From: CAVTWS01 sp963738445
Lineage (GTDB): Bacteria; Actinomycetota; Acidimicrobiia; Acidimicrobiales; SHLQ01
Length of the DNA stretch: 64,000 nt
Direction: 5' to 3'
NCBI GenBank assembly: GCA_963738445.1
Contig: CAVTWS010000011.1
Location: 310,001-374,000, forward strand
The position numbers and the translations under genes were made by a program. Shown piece after piece: positions 1 through 7,706 of the stretch; position 1 is the first letter of the stretch, and every line of letters starts with the position of its first letter. Under the pieces are notes generated by a model, which did no database searches, was not told where the DNA came from, and was given only the letters and a program-made list of their open reading frames with translations.

Positions 1-926
1 AGCAGGTCGAGCCGGTCGTTGAAGTACTTGTAGAACGTGCCCCGGGCGACACCGGCCCGATCGACGATCTGGTCGACGCTCGAGCCCAGGTAGCCGTGAT
101 CGGTGACGACCCGGGAGCCGGCGTCGATGAGGCTCTGCAGGGTCCGCTGCGCCTGCGGTGAGAGGCGGTCGTATCGATGCGGGTCGCGCTCGGGGATGGT
201 GGCGAGCCCGAGGTTGGAGGCAGCTGCGACCACGATCGGCGCTCGCCGCGCCGTGTCGGCCGCGATCGAGGGCGGGGGTTCACGCAGCACCGAGGCCGGC
301 GTGTCCGGGAAGAGGGCGGTCTGGCAGATGACACCGAGCGTGGCGAGCGTCTCGGCGTCGGTCCGACCGCTCGGGTAGAGGTGGCGCATGTAGTTGAACC
401 GTTCGACGACGCCCAGCAGCACCACGGCCATGACCGCGGGTGGGCAACCCTCGAACCCGCTCTCGGCGATCCGGCCGGAGAGCACGCTGGTGTGGGCCTC
501 CACGAAGCGGTCGAGCCGTGGTCGCAGCGGCGCTTTGGGAGAATTCACGTTCGCCCATTGCACGAACATCACCGAGTACCGGTCGAAGGCGTCGGCCCAA
601 TGACCGAGCCATGTCTGGAGCTCGCCGAACCCCTCGGCGTCGGGTCCGAGGCGACCCATGGCCCGAACGGACCGCAGCAGCGACCCACCACTCCGGTCCA
701 CGAGCTCGACGAACACCGCTTCCTTGCTCTCGAAGTACTGGTAGAGCGTGGCGCGGGAGACCCCGGCGGCCCGGGCGATGTCCTCGATCAACGTGCCGTG
801 GAAGCCGCGCTCCGCGAACAACTCGAGGGTGGCTTCGAGGATCTGGGCCCGGGTCCGGGCCCCGCGCTCGCCGACCGTGGGGCTCGAAGGCCCGTAGCTC
901 GCCCGCCGGATGAAATCGCCGCTCAC
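1..926 (-). CDS. Tandem TetR-TetR transcriptional regulator (3' end cut by window edge)
   Basis: Reading the minus strand from the GTG at 926 gives one open frame to the window edge with no stop. It contains two TetR-type DNA-binding domains. The first (about residues 25-75) ends in the recognition helix SRATLYQYFESKEAVF. After a ligand-like region of about 150 residues a second appears (about residues 250-308), ending ARGTFYKYFNDRLDLL. Most TetR proteins have one such domain and about 200 residues; this one has at least 308 before the edge. Double-TetR proteins are known in actinobacteria. It lies downstream of, and on the same strand as, the ligase-hydratase pair, so it probably senses a CoA thioester from the pathway. 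It is a candidate reader of the inverted repeat at 3534 and 7617, which is inference. Confidence 0.85.
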   Translation of the reverse strand, partial: MSGDFIRRASYGPSSPTVGERGARTRAQILEATLELFAERGFHGTLIEDIARAAGVSRATLYQYFESKEAVFVELVDRSGGSLLRSVRAMGRLGPDAEGFGELQTWLGHWADAFDRYSVMFVQWANVNSPKAPLRPRLDRFVEAHTSVLSGRIAESGFEGCPPAVMAVVLLGVVERFNYMRHLYPSGRTDAETLATLGVICQTALFPDTPASVLREPPPSIAADTARRAPIVVAAASNLGLATIPERDPHRYDRLSPQAQRTLQSLIDAGSRVVTDHGYLGSSVDQIVDRAGVARGTFYKYFNDRLDL

Positions 927-981
927 CGGTGCTCCCCGACCCCCCGGCCAGCTGTCTGACGGCCAGCCCTCTGGCAGTGCC

Positions 982-1917
982 TCACGGAAGCCATGGTCGA
1001 GTGTACTGCTGGGCCCTCGCCGCCTTGAGACCCTCCATGCCCTCGGCATCGAGGATCGACCGGAACGATCGGCCGTCCGGGGCCGCGGCGCGCTCGGCGA
1101 TGGCCAACGTGAGCGAGTCCTGGGCGCGGGCGAACGACCGGGCGGCGGCGTCGCCGGAGGCGTCGGCGGCGGCGTCGATCGAGCGCCGGTTCGCCAGGGC
1201 CGCCTCGCGAGGCATGCGGGCGATGCGGGCCGCCAGGTCGCGCGCCCGGTCGAGGAGGCGATCGTCGGGTTCGACGGTGAGCACCAGGCCGATCTCGCGC
1301 GCCTTGTCGGCGGACAGCATCTCGCCGGTGAGGATCAGGAACTTCGCCCACTGCCGACCCACGACCGGCACCACCGCCGATGCCCCGACGAGGCCGATCC
1401 GGCCCTCCGGAAAGCCGAACTGGGCGCCGGCGCCGGCGACGACGAGGTCGCAGGCGGCGGCCAGGGTGAGGCCGGCGCCGAGGCAGTACCCGTGGACGGC
1501 GGCGATCACGGGTACCTCGCTCGCCCGCACGCGATCGTGAAAGGCGTCGGCCCGCTCCAGGAACTGCAGGTCCTCGACGGCGGTCTCCCGGCGGCGGTTG
1601 CCGGCGAGGTCACCACCGCCGCAGAACGCCCGGCCTTCGCCCCGCAGGACGACGCACCCGATCTCGGGATCGGTCTCGGCCTGCTCCAGCGCCACGGCGA
1701 TCTGGTCCCGGGTGCCGCCCGGTCGGGCCGAGATGGCGTTGAGCGTCGACGGCCGATCGAGCACGATCTCGGCCACGCCGTCCCCGATCACGTCGTAACG
1801 GATCTCGTCGAGCGAGTCGTGGCGGGTCCCGGGTTCCATGGCTGCAGCCTGGCGATGGTCCGGGTGGGCGTCAAATGGGTCGAGATCGGCCGATGGAACG
1901 AAGTCGGGTTGCGTCAC
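982..1917 (-). CDS. Enoyl-CoA hydratase/isomerase (crotonase family)
   Basis: Crotonase fold enzyme expected to hydrate a trans-2-enoyl-CoA. The first oxyanion-hole segment is GRAFCGGGDL (about residue 95) and the second is HGYCLGAGLTLAAACDL (about residue 140), followed by the FPEGRIGL segment typical of the family. The GTG at 1917 overlaps the ligase stop as GTGA, which argues for translational coupling and gives 311 residues. An internal ATG at 1839 (MEPGTRHD) fits the usual family N-terminus better, so the true start is uncertain. It is co-transcribed with the FadD3-like ligase upstream and reads on toward the TetR fusion. The substrate cannot be told from sequence. Confidence 0.85.
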   Translation of the reverse strand: MTQPDFVPSADLDPFDAHPDHRQAAAMEPGTRHDSLDEIRYDVIGDGVAEIVLDRPSTLNAISARPGGTRDQIAVALEQAETDPEIGCVVLRGEGRAFCGGGDLAGNRRRETAVEDLQFLERADAFHDRVRASEVPVIAAVHGYCLGAGLTLAAACDLVVAGAGAQFGFPEGRIGLVGASAVVPVVGRQWAKFLILTGEMLSADKAREIGLVLTVEPDDRLLDRARDLAARIARMPREAALANRRSIDAAADASGDAAARSFARAQDSLTLAIAERAAAPDGRSFRSILDAEGMEGLKAARAQQYTRPWLP

Positions 1918-3503
1918 CCGGCGGAGCCGGTGGCCGCGGCCTGTTCACGGAGCTCGTACTTCAGGACCTTGCCGGAGGCGTTGAGTGGAAGCGATTCGAC
2001 GAATCGGACGTGGCGCGGCGCCTTGTAGTTGGCCATCTGCTCACGACACCAGGCGACGATCTCGTCCTCGGTGGTGTCGACGCCGGGCCGACGGATGACG
2101 AAGGCCAGTCCCACCTCGCCGAGCCGCTCGTCCGGAACGCCGATCACGGCCACCTGGCCGATCGCGGGGTGTGACGACATCAGGTTCTCGATCTCGGCCG
2201 GGTAGGCGTTGAACCCGCCGACGATGAACATGTCCTTCTTGCGGTCGGTGAGCACGACGTTGCCGGCCGCGGTCAGGTACCCGATGTCGCCGGTGTGGAA
2301 CCAACCGTCCGGGTCGATGACCTCCGCGGTCTGCTCGGGATCGTCGAGGTACCCGCGCATGATCGTGTGACCGCGGACCAGGATCTCGCCCTGCTCGCCG
2401 GGTGGCAGCTCGGTGCCGCTGTCGTCGACGACCCGCATCTCGACACCGGGAATGGCTCGACCCGACGAGGTGGCGATGATCTCGGGATCGTCGTCGTGGC
2501 GGCACATGGCCACGATGCCGGTCGACTCGGTGATGCCGTAGCCGGTGACCACGCCGTCCAGGCCGAGCTCGTCGCGGATCCGGCGGATGAGCTCGACGGG
2601 GATCGCCGCCGCGCCCAGGATGACCAGGCGCAAGGACGAGAGGTCGTGTCGCTGCCGGGCCGGATGGTCGATCAGGGTGAGGAAGACCGACGGGGGACCG
2701 GGGTAGGCCGTCACCTGCTCCCGCTCGATGAGCTCGCTCACGGCTTCGGGGTCGAACACGATCAGCGGGATGATCGTGCTGCCCTTCATGAGGCAGCACA
2801 AGATTCCGGCCTGCAGACCGAACGAATGGAAGAACGGGTTGCTGACGAGGTAGCGGTCGCCGTGGCGCAGGCCGATGACCTCGGTGAAGTCGAGGTAGGC
2901 CCGGCAGACCTGGCGGTGCTCGAGCATGGCGCCCTTGGGTGCCCCGGTGGTGCCGGAGGTGAACAGGATGTCCGCGAGATCGTCGCCGGTGATGGCGGCG
3001 GAGCGGGCGGCCCGGGCGGTGTCGTCGACGGTGGCGGCCCGGCCGAGGAACTCGGCGAACGACACGGTGCCCTCCCGGGGCGCGCCGCGTAGCACCACGA
3101 TCTCCTCGACCGTCGCGGCGCCGCCGGCGTCGTCGAGCAGGCCCACGTAGTCGGTGTCGAGGAACCCGCTGACGGTGAACAGCAGCCGGACCTGCGCCCG
3201 GTCGAGCACGTAGGTCGCCTCCCGACCCTTGAACCGGGTGTTGACCGGTACGAGCACGGCTCCGGCGCAGTGCACGCCGAGCGCCGTGACCGCCCATTCC
3301 CAGATGTTGGGAGCCCAGATGGCGACCCGATCGCCGTGGCCGATGCCGCTGACCATGAGGGCGCGGCTCACCTCGTGGATGCGCTCCGACAACTCCGTGT
3401 AGGTCAGTCTCGTCTCGCCGTCGACGAGCGCCTCAGTGGTGGTGAAGCGCTCCGCCGATGAGTCGACCAACTGCGCGATGGTGGTCCAAGGGGTGTCCGG
3501 CAT
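1914..3503 (-). CDS. FadD3-like acyl-CoA ligase (AMP-forming)
   Basis: ANL-superfamily acid:CoA ligase of 529 residues, forming acyl-AMP and then acyl-CoA in the cytosol. Visible motifs are the P-loop LFTSGTTGAPKGAML (about residue 183), GYGITEST (about 320), the hinge LTDRKKDMFIVGGFNAYPAEIE (about 415) and the catalytic lysine region NASGKVLKYELRE near the C-terminus. Several stretches, such as NPFFHSFGLQAGIL and YPGPPSVFLTLIDHPAR, closely recall mycobacterial FadD3, which activates the steroid C/D-ring acid HIP. The gene starts the leftward operon and faces the acyl-CoA dehydrogenase at 3701 across a shared 197-bp promoter region. Steroid-ring substrate use is inference; a medium-chain or isoprenoid acid is possible. 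Confidence 0.85.
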   Translation of the reverse strand: MPDTPWTTIAQLVDSSAERFTTTEALVDGETRLTYTELSERIHEVSRALMVSGIGHGDRVAIWAPNIWEWAVTALGVHCAGAVLVPVNTRFKGREATYVLDRAQVRLLFTVSGFLDTDYVGLLDDAGGAATVEEIVVLRGAPREGTVSFAEFLGRAATVDDTARAARSAAITGDDLADILFTSGTTGAPKGAMLEHRQVCRAYLDFTEVIGLRHGDRYLVSNPFFHSFGLQAGILCCLMKGSTIIPLIVFDPEAVSELIEREQVTAYPGPPSVFLTLIDHPARQRHDLSSLRLVILGAAAIPVELIRRIRDELGLDGVVTGYGITESTGIVAMCRHDDDPEIIATSSGRAIPGVEMRVVDDSGTELPPGEQGEILVRGHTIMRGYLDDPEQTAEVIDPDGWFHTGDIGYLTAAGNVVLTDRKKDMFIVGGFNAYPAEIENLMSSHPAIGQVAVIGVPDERLGEVGLAFVIRRPGVDTTEDEIVAWCREQMANYKAPRHVRFVESLPLNASGKVLKYELREQAAATGSAG

Positions 3504-3533
3504 CCGCGGATCGTAGCCCGACGGCTAGGGTTG

Positions 3534-3549
3534 TTGACACTTTCGTCAA
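3534..3549. promoter_or_regulatory. Inverted-repeat operator candidate in divergent promoter (copy 1)
   Basis: TTGACACTTTCGTCAA has arms TTGAC and GTCAA around a 6-bp centre. It lies 31 bp from the ligase start and 152 bp before the acyl-CoA dehydrogenase start. The reverse complement recurs at 7617-7632 with one mismatch, ahead of the amidohydrolase gene. Sharing of an exact 15-mer between two promoters of the same cluster suggests a common dimeric repressor, probably of the TetR type. The regulator is not proven. Confidence 0.55.
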
Positions 3550-3661
3550 GAGAGGTCGGCGCGTGGTGAAGGGGATCCGATGACGGCACGCGAGGGCGGC
3601 GATGATCCACGGGGTATGCGCACCGTCGTGCGGGTCAGCCAGCGATTCAGGCCGACCGCGG

Positions 3662-3691
3662 TGTCGGCGGTGACGATCCTGTCCGCCGACA
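3662..3691 (+). promoter_or_regulatory. 9-bp inverted repeat in the leader of the acyl-CoA dehydrogenase gene
   Basis: TGTCGGCGG (3662-3670) is exactly mirrored by CCGCCGACA (3683-3691) around a 12-nt loop, ending 9 nt before the GTG start at 3701. It could be an operator or a leader hairpin covering the ribosome-binding region. No function can be assigned from sequence alone. Confidence 0.4.
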
Positions 3692-3700
3692 AGGGCTGAC

Positions 3701-4927
3701 GTGGACCTCAGGTACCCGCCGGAGGCCGAGGCGTTCCGCGCCGACGTGCGGGAGTTCCTCGCCGACCACCTTCCCGCCGGGTGGGCCGGCCTCGGTGCCC
3801 TCGGGAACGAGGAGGCGGAGGCGTTCAGCCTGTCGTGGCGCCGCACCCTGGCGGAGAACGGCATGATCGGGGTGGCCTGGCCCCGTGAGTACGGCGGCGG
3901 TGGACGCACCAAGCTCGAACAGGTGGTGCTCTCCGAGGAGCTGGCCCGGGCTCGGGTCCCGCTCGGCCGGGTCGCCGATACCACCAGCGTGAAGATGATG
4001 GGGAACACGTTGGTGCGGTGGGGGACCGAGGATCAGAAGCACCGCCTCCTGCCGCGCATCATCTCCGGTGACGACTGCTGGGTGCAGGGGTACTCCGAGC
4101 CCGAGGCCGGTTCGGACCTGGCGAACCTCCGCCTGCAGGCCCGCCGCGACGGCGACGAGTGGGTCATCACCGGGCAGAAGATCTGGACCTCCCGAGGCGA
4201 CGAGGGGAACTGGATGTTCCTCCTCGCTCGCACCGAGGAGGGTACTGCCGGCCACCAGGGTGTGACCTTCCTGCTCTGCCCGCTCGACCAGCCGGGGGTC
4301 GAGGTGCGGCCCATCCGCATGCTCACCGGCGGGTACGACTTCTGCGAGGTGTTCTTCACCGAGGCCCGGACCCACGTGGACAACGTGGTGGGTCCGGTCG
4401 GAGGCGGGTGGTCGGTCGCCATGAGCCTGCTCGGCCATGAGCGGGGCGAGGAAGCCGCCACCAACCCGATCTTCTTCCGAGCCGAGCTCGACCGGCTCAT
4501 CGATCTGGCTCGCGCCCACGGGAAGGCGTCCGATCCCGTCATCCGCGATCGCCTGGCCTGGTGCCATCAGAAGGTCGAGACGATGCGGTTCCTCGGGTAC
4601 CGAATCCTCACCCAGTATCTCGCCACGGGTGAGCTGGGCCCGGAGGCGTCGATCTCGAAGTTGTACTGGAGCGAGTACCACCAGCAGGTGGCCGATCTGG
4701 CGCTGCTCATCATGGGCCCGGCGGCCACCGTGCGCGAGGGCCGCCGGCCGTTCAAGCACTTCCGCACCGACGAACCCGGTGCCCCGAACACCTCCAATTC
4801 CTGGATCGACGTGACCCTGCTCAACGCCCGCAGCGGCACGGTCTACGCCGGAACGTCGCAGGTGCAGCGCAACATCATCGGCGAGACCATCCTCGGATTG
4901 CCGAAGGAACCGCGCCCGGCGCGCTGA
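3701..4927 (+). CDS. Acyl-CoA dehydrogenase (alpha-type, full active-site subunit)
   Basis: FAD-dependent acyl-CoA dehydrogenase of 408 residues, introducing the 2,3 double bond. The FAD/substrate-binding motif YSEPEAGSDLA is near residue 133, followed by WVITGQKIWTS, and the C-terminal flavin-contact segment YAGTSQVQRNIIGE is present. The length is normal for the family. The GTG at 3701 is used because no in-frame ATG precedes the conserved N-terminus. It opens a rightward operon: the SDR starts 14 nt after its stop and a hydratase overlaps the SDR, giving successive beta-oxidation steps. It resembles the FadE26/FadE28-type proteins of actinobacterial steroid side-chain degradation, though the exact substrate is unknown. 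Confidence 0.88.
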   Translation: MDLRYPPEAEAFRADVREFLADHLPAGWAGLGALGNEEAEAFSLSWRRTLAENGMIGVAWPREYGGGGRTKLEQVVLSEELARARVPLGRVADTTSVKMMGNTLVRWGTEDQKHRLLPRIISGDDCWVQGYSEPEAGSDLANLRLQARRDGDEWVITGQKIWTSRGDEGNWMFLLARTEEGTAGHQGVTFLLCPLDQPGVEVRPIRMLTGGYDFCEVFFTEARTHVDNVVGPVGGGWSVAMSLLGHERGEEAATNPIFFRAELDRLIDLARAHGKASDPVIRDRLAWCHQKVETMRFLGYRILTQYLATGELGPEASISKLYWSEYHQQVADLALLIMGPAATVREGRRPFKHFRTDEPGAPNTSNSWIDVTLLNARSGTVYAGTSQVQRNIIGETILGLPKEPRPAR

Positions 4928-4941
4928 AAGGCAGGTTGGCG

Positions 4942-5892
4942 ATGGACGAGCTCCGGTTCGACGGACGGGTCGCCGTGGTGACGGGAGGCGGCGGTGGCGT
5001 GGGCCGTCACCACGCCCTCCTGCTGGCCCGGCGGGGCGCGGCCGTGGTCGTGAACGACATCGGCGGTTTCGACGACACGGCCGGTCGACCGCTGGGCGAC
5101 GCCGGCGCGGTGGCCGAGGAGATCCGGCAGCTCGGCGGGCAGGCGGTCGCGTGCACGTCGTCGATCACGCGGCCGGCCGGTTCCGGGGAGATCGTCGCCT
5201 GCGCCCTCGACACGTATGGCCGGCTCGACATCCTCGTCAACAACGCCGGCATCCTCCGATCGTGCGACTTCGTGGACATGACCGCCGAGCTGTGGGACGA
5301 GGTCGTCGACGTCAACCTGCGCGGCGCGTTCCTGGTGACCCGGGCCGTCTGGCCGACCATGATCGCCCAGGGTTACGGTCGGGTGGTGTCGACGACATCG
5401 AACTCGGGGCTGCTGGGCGTGCCGGGATCGAGCGCCTATGCGGCCTCCAAGGCGGCGCTGTGGGGCCTGACCCGGGCGCTCGCCCTGGAGGGCGAGACCC
5501 ACGGTGTCCGCGTCAACGCGGTGGCCCCGATCGCCTTCACCGAGATGTCCCGCCAGTCCCGGGCGGTGCCGGCATCCTGGCGCGACGGCGATGGTGACGA
5601 GTGGGCGCAGCGGCTCGACCCGGCCCAGATCTCGCCTGTGGTGGCGTGGCTGGCGCACGAGACCTGCCCGCTCAACGGTGAGGTGCTCAGTGCCGCCGGC
5701 GGCCGGGTGGCCCGGTTCTTCATGGGGCTGACCCACGGTCACGCCGAGGATGCGCTGACGATCGAGGCCGTGCGCGACCACGAGGCCGACATCGTGAGCG
5801 TGGACGACTTCGACGTGCTGCCGCGAGCGTTCGAGGAAGGCCGTCGCCTCCGCCGACGCCTCCTCCCGTCACGGCGGTCCGATGGTGGTTGA
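4942..5892 (+). CDS. SDR-family 3-hydroxyacyl-CoA dehydrogenase-like protein
   Basis: Short-chain dehydrogenase of 316 residues with Rossmann motif TGGGGGVGRHHALLLA (about residue 16), NNAG (about 98) and catalytic YAASK (about 172). The N-terminal sequence, including VVVNDIGG after the second strand, is that of the (3R)-hydroxyacyl-CoA dehydrogenase group related to peroxisomal multifunctional protein 2. NAD-dependent oxidation of a 3-hydroxyacyl-CoA is therefore likely. The ATG at 4942 is preferred to TTG at 4936 because AAGGCAGG lies at proper distance. A C-terminal extension of about 60 residues beyond the usual SDR core has no recognised motif. Its end overlaps the next hydratase by 11 bp. 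Confidence 0.82.
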   Translation: MDELRFDGRVAVVTGGGGGVGRHHALLLARRGAAVVVNDIGGFDDTAGRPLGDAGAVAEEIRQLGGQAVACTSSITRPAGSGEIVACALDTYGRLDILVNNAGILRSCDFVDMTAELWDEVVDVNLRGAFLVTRAVWPTMIAQGYGRVVSTTSNSGLLGVPGSSAYAASKAALWGLTRALALEGETHGVRVNAVAPIAFTEMSRQSRAVPASWRDGDGDEWAQRLDPAQISPVVAWLAHETCPLNGEVLSAAGGRVARFFMGLTHGHAEDALTIEAVRDHEADIVSVDDFDVLPRAFEEGRRLRRRLLPSRRSDGG

Positions 5893-6703
5893 TCGCACAC
5901 TCACCACGGGCACCGACCTGTTGACGGCTGAGGTTCGCTGTGGTGTCGGTGTCATCACGCTCAACCGGCCCGATCGCCGAAACGCCCTTCACGCCGACAT
6001 GTATCCCGCGGCGCTCGGCGCGCTCGACGAATTCGCCCGGGCCGACGATGTCGGTTGTGTCGTCGTGACGGGAGCCGGCACGGCGTTCTGTGCCGGCGGA
6101 GACGTGACCGGTGGGGCCCGGCGCGGGAGAGACGAGCCCCGGCCGAGCGACGAGGAGCGAGCGGCCGCGCTGACCGCCGACGCCGAGTTCGCCACGCGTC
6201 TGATCGAGCACCCCAAGATCACCCTCGCCGCCGTCAACGGGCCCGCGGTCGGTGCCGGTCTGTCGCTGGCGCTCGCCTGCGACATTCGCATCGCCTGCTC
6301 GTCGGCTCGCTTCCAGACCGGCTGGGTGCGGCTCGGGTTCAGCGGCGACTTCGGGGGCACGTGGCTGCTGACCCGCCTCGTCGGTCCGTCCCGGGCGATC
6401 GAGCTCCTGGTCGGCAACGCCGCGGTGGACATGGAGCAGGCCCTCGGCCTCGGGCTGGTGAACCGGCTCGAATCCGACGATTCGTTCCCGGCCGCCTGGC
6501 GGCACTGGTCAGAGGAATTGGCCGCCGGCCCGCAACCAGCGTTGGCCTCCATCAAGGCCAACGTCCGCGACGCCATGCGACTGGGCTTCCGTGATCACCT
6601 CGACCTGGAATCGGCCCGGCAGGTCGCCTGTTCGAGGACCGCCGAGCACCGCGAGGCGGTCACGGCGTGGATGGAAGGCCGGGAACCCGACTTCAGGGGT
6701 TGA
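5882..6703 (+). CDS. Enoyl-CoA hydratase/isomerase
   Basis: Crotonase-family protein of 273 residues. It shows VITLNRPDRRNALHADM (about residue 20), the first oxyanion segment GAGTAFCAGGDVTGG (about 62) and the second NGPAVGAGLSLALACDIRIA (about 119). Translation is probably coupled to the SDR because its ATG lies inside the end of that gene. Its own end converges with the GntR gene, the two overlapping by 11 bp. Together with the upstream dehydrogenase and SDR it supplies the hydration step of one beta-oxidation round. Confidence 0.87.
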   Translation: MVVDRTLTTGTDLLTAEVRCGVGVITLNRPDRRNALHADMYPAALGALDEFARADDVGCVVVTGAGTAFCAGGDVTGGARRGRDEPRPSDEERAAALTADAEFATRLIEHPKITLAAVNGPAVGAGLSLALACDIRIACSSARFQTGWVRLGFSGDFGGTWLLTRLVGPSRAIELLVGNAAVDMEQALGLGLVNRLESDDSFPAAWRHWSEELAAGPQPALASIKANVRDAMRLGFRDHLDLESARQVACSRTAEHREAVTAWMEGREPDFRG

Positions 6704-7430
6704 AGAGGTCGACCGGATCGGCGGCCTGGCGCCGACTGCTGGTGAAGTGCATGAGCGTGCGCCAGTGCGCCGCCGCGGCGTCGCCGTCGCCGGCCTCGAC
6801 GAGGCGGACGAGCTTCCGGTAGGAGCGCACCGCCCGTTGCATCATCGCTTCGTCGGCCCGCGAGGCGGCCCGGCTGTAGTACTCCTGCACGAGCTCGTGG
6901 AGGAGCCGCGAGAACGTGGCCAGGGTGGTGTTGCCCGCCCGCTCCACGAGCGTTTCGTGAACGTGGGCGGCGGCGGCGGCGAACGCGACCCGATCGGCGG
7001 CCTTCGCGGCGACCGCCGCCGCTTCCACCGCGACTCGCAGCGCATCGAGATCGGCGTCGGAGTGACGGGTGGCCAGCCGGCCGGCCAGCGTCGGCTCCAG
7101 GAGCTGGCGCGCTTCGTCGAGGTCGCCCACGGTCGTGCCCTGGAGTTGGAGCAGGACGGCCAGACCCTGGGCCAGGGGATCGACCGGGGGCATGGTGACG
7201 ACCGGGCCGCCGCCGCGACCGCGTTTGATGGCCAGCAGCCCCTGTGACTCGAGGATGCGGAGGGCTTCCCGGAGGGTGGTGCGAGCGATCCCCAGCTGAG
7301 CGGTCAGCTCGTCCTCGGGCGGCAGTCGCTCTCCGATCGCCAGCTCACCCCGAACGATCTTGCGGCGCAGCTGAGCGGCGACCGCTTCACCGGTCTTCTG
7401 GACCCGGCCGTCGGGGAGGGCGTCGATCAT
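6693..7430 (-). CDS. GntR-family (FadR subfamily) transcriptional regulator
   Basis: 245-residue regulator. A winged helix (about residues 10-75) contains LPPEDELTAQLGIARTTLREALRILESQGLL, and an all-helical FCD ligand domain follows (about 95-225). ATG 7430 is chosen because the 60 residues of open frame upstream are Arg/Pro-rich and unlike the family. FadR-type GntR proteins usually sense acids or acyl-CoAs. It is divergent from the amidohydrolase at 7707, and the 276-bp spacer carries two inverted repeats (7541 and 7617), so it likely regulates both directions. Confidence 0.85.
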   Translation of the reverse strand: MIDALPDGRVQKTGEAVAAQLRRKIVRGELAIGERLPPEDELTAQLGIARTTLREALRILESQGLLAIKRGRGGGPVVTMPPVDPLAQGLAVLLQLQGTTVGDLDEARQLLEPTLAGRLATRHSDADLDALRVAVEAAAVAAKAADRVAFAAAAAHVHETLVERAGNTTLATFSRLLHELVQEYYSRAASRADEAMMQRAVRSYRKLVRLVEAGDGDAAAAHWRTLMHFTSSRRQAADPVDLFNP

Positions 7431-7540
7431 GCGTTGCCATTGTGTCCCAGCAGATCGATGATCGCCGCCTCGCACGCCCGGTGCCGCCGGCGCGACACCA
7501 TGAACGACGGTGGTCGGGGACAGCGCGAACCATGGGCAGG

Positions 7541-7564
7541 TAACTTGACGACTCTGTCGAGTTA
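7541..7564. promoter_or_regulatory. Inverted repeat upstream of the GntR gene
   Basis: Arms TAACTTGAC (7541-7549) and GTCGAGTTA (7556-7564) match at 8 of 9 positions around a 6-bp centre. The site lies 111 bp upstream of the GntR start in the divergent spacer. It is a candidate autoregulatory operator; the assignment is inference. Confidence 0.4.
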
Positions 7565-7610
7565 CGTCGACGGGCGACCCTCGAAGCTGGCGCCGGCGGA
7601 TCGCGATCAC

Positions 7611-7632
7611 TAGAATCTGACGAAAGTGTCAA
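7611..7632 (+). promoter_or_regulatory. -10-like element overlapped by shared operator (copy 2)
   Basis: A TAGAAT hexamer at 7611-7616 is directly followed by CTGACGAAAGTGTCAA (7617-7632). This is the reverse complement of the 3534 site with one mismatch. A repressor bound here would cover the expected transcription start of the amidohydrolase gene at 7707. No convincing -35 element was seen. Confidence 0.45.
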
Positions 7633-7706
7633 CTTCTTCCGAGTGCGGAGCCGAGTCGCTTGTCCCGGCGACCGCACCGGCGTCCCTTCAGAGCCTGGAG
7701 CGCCTC

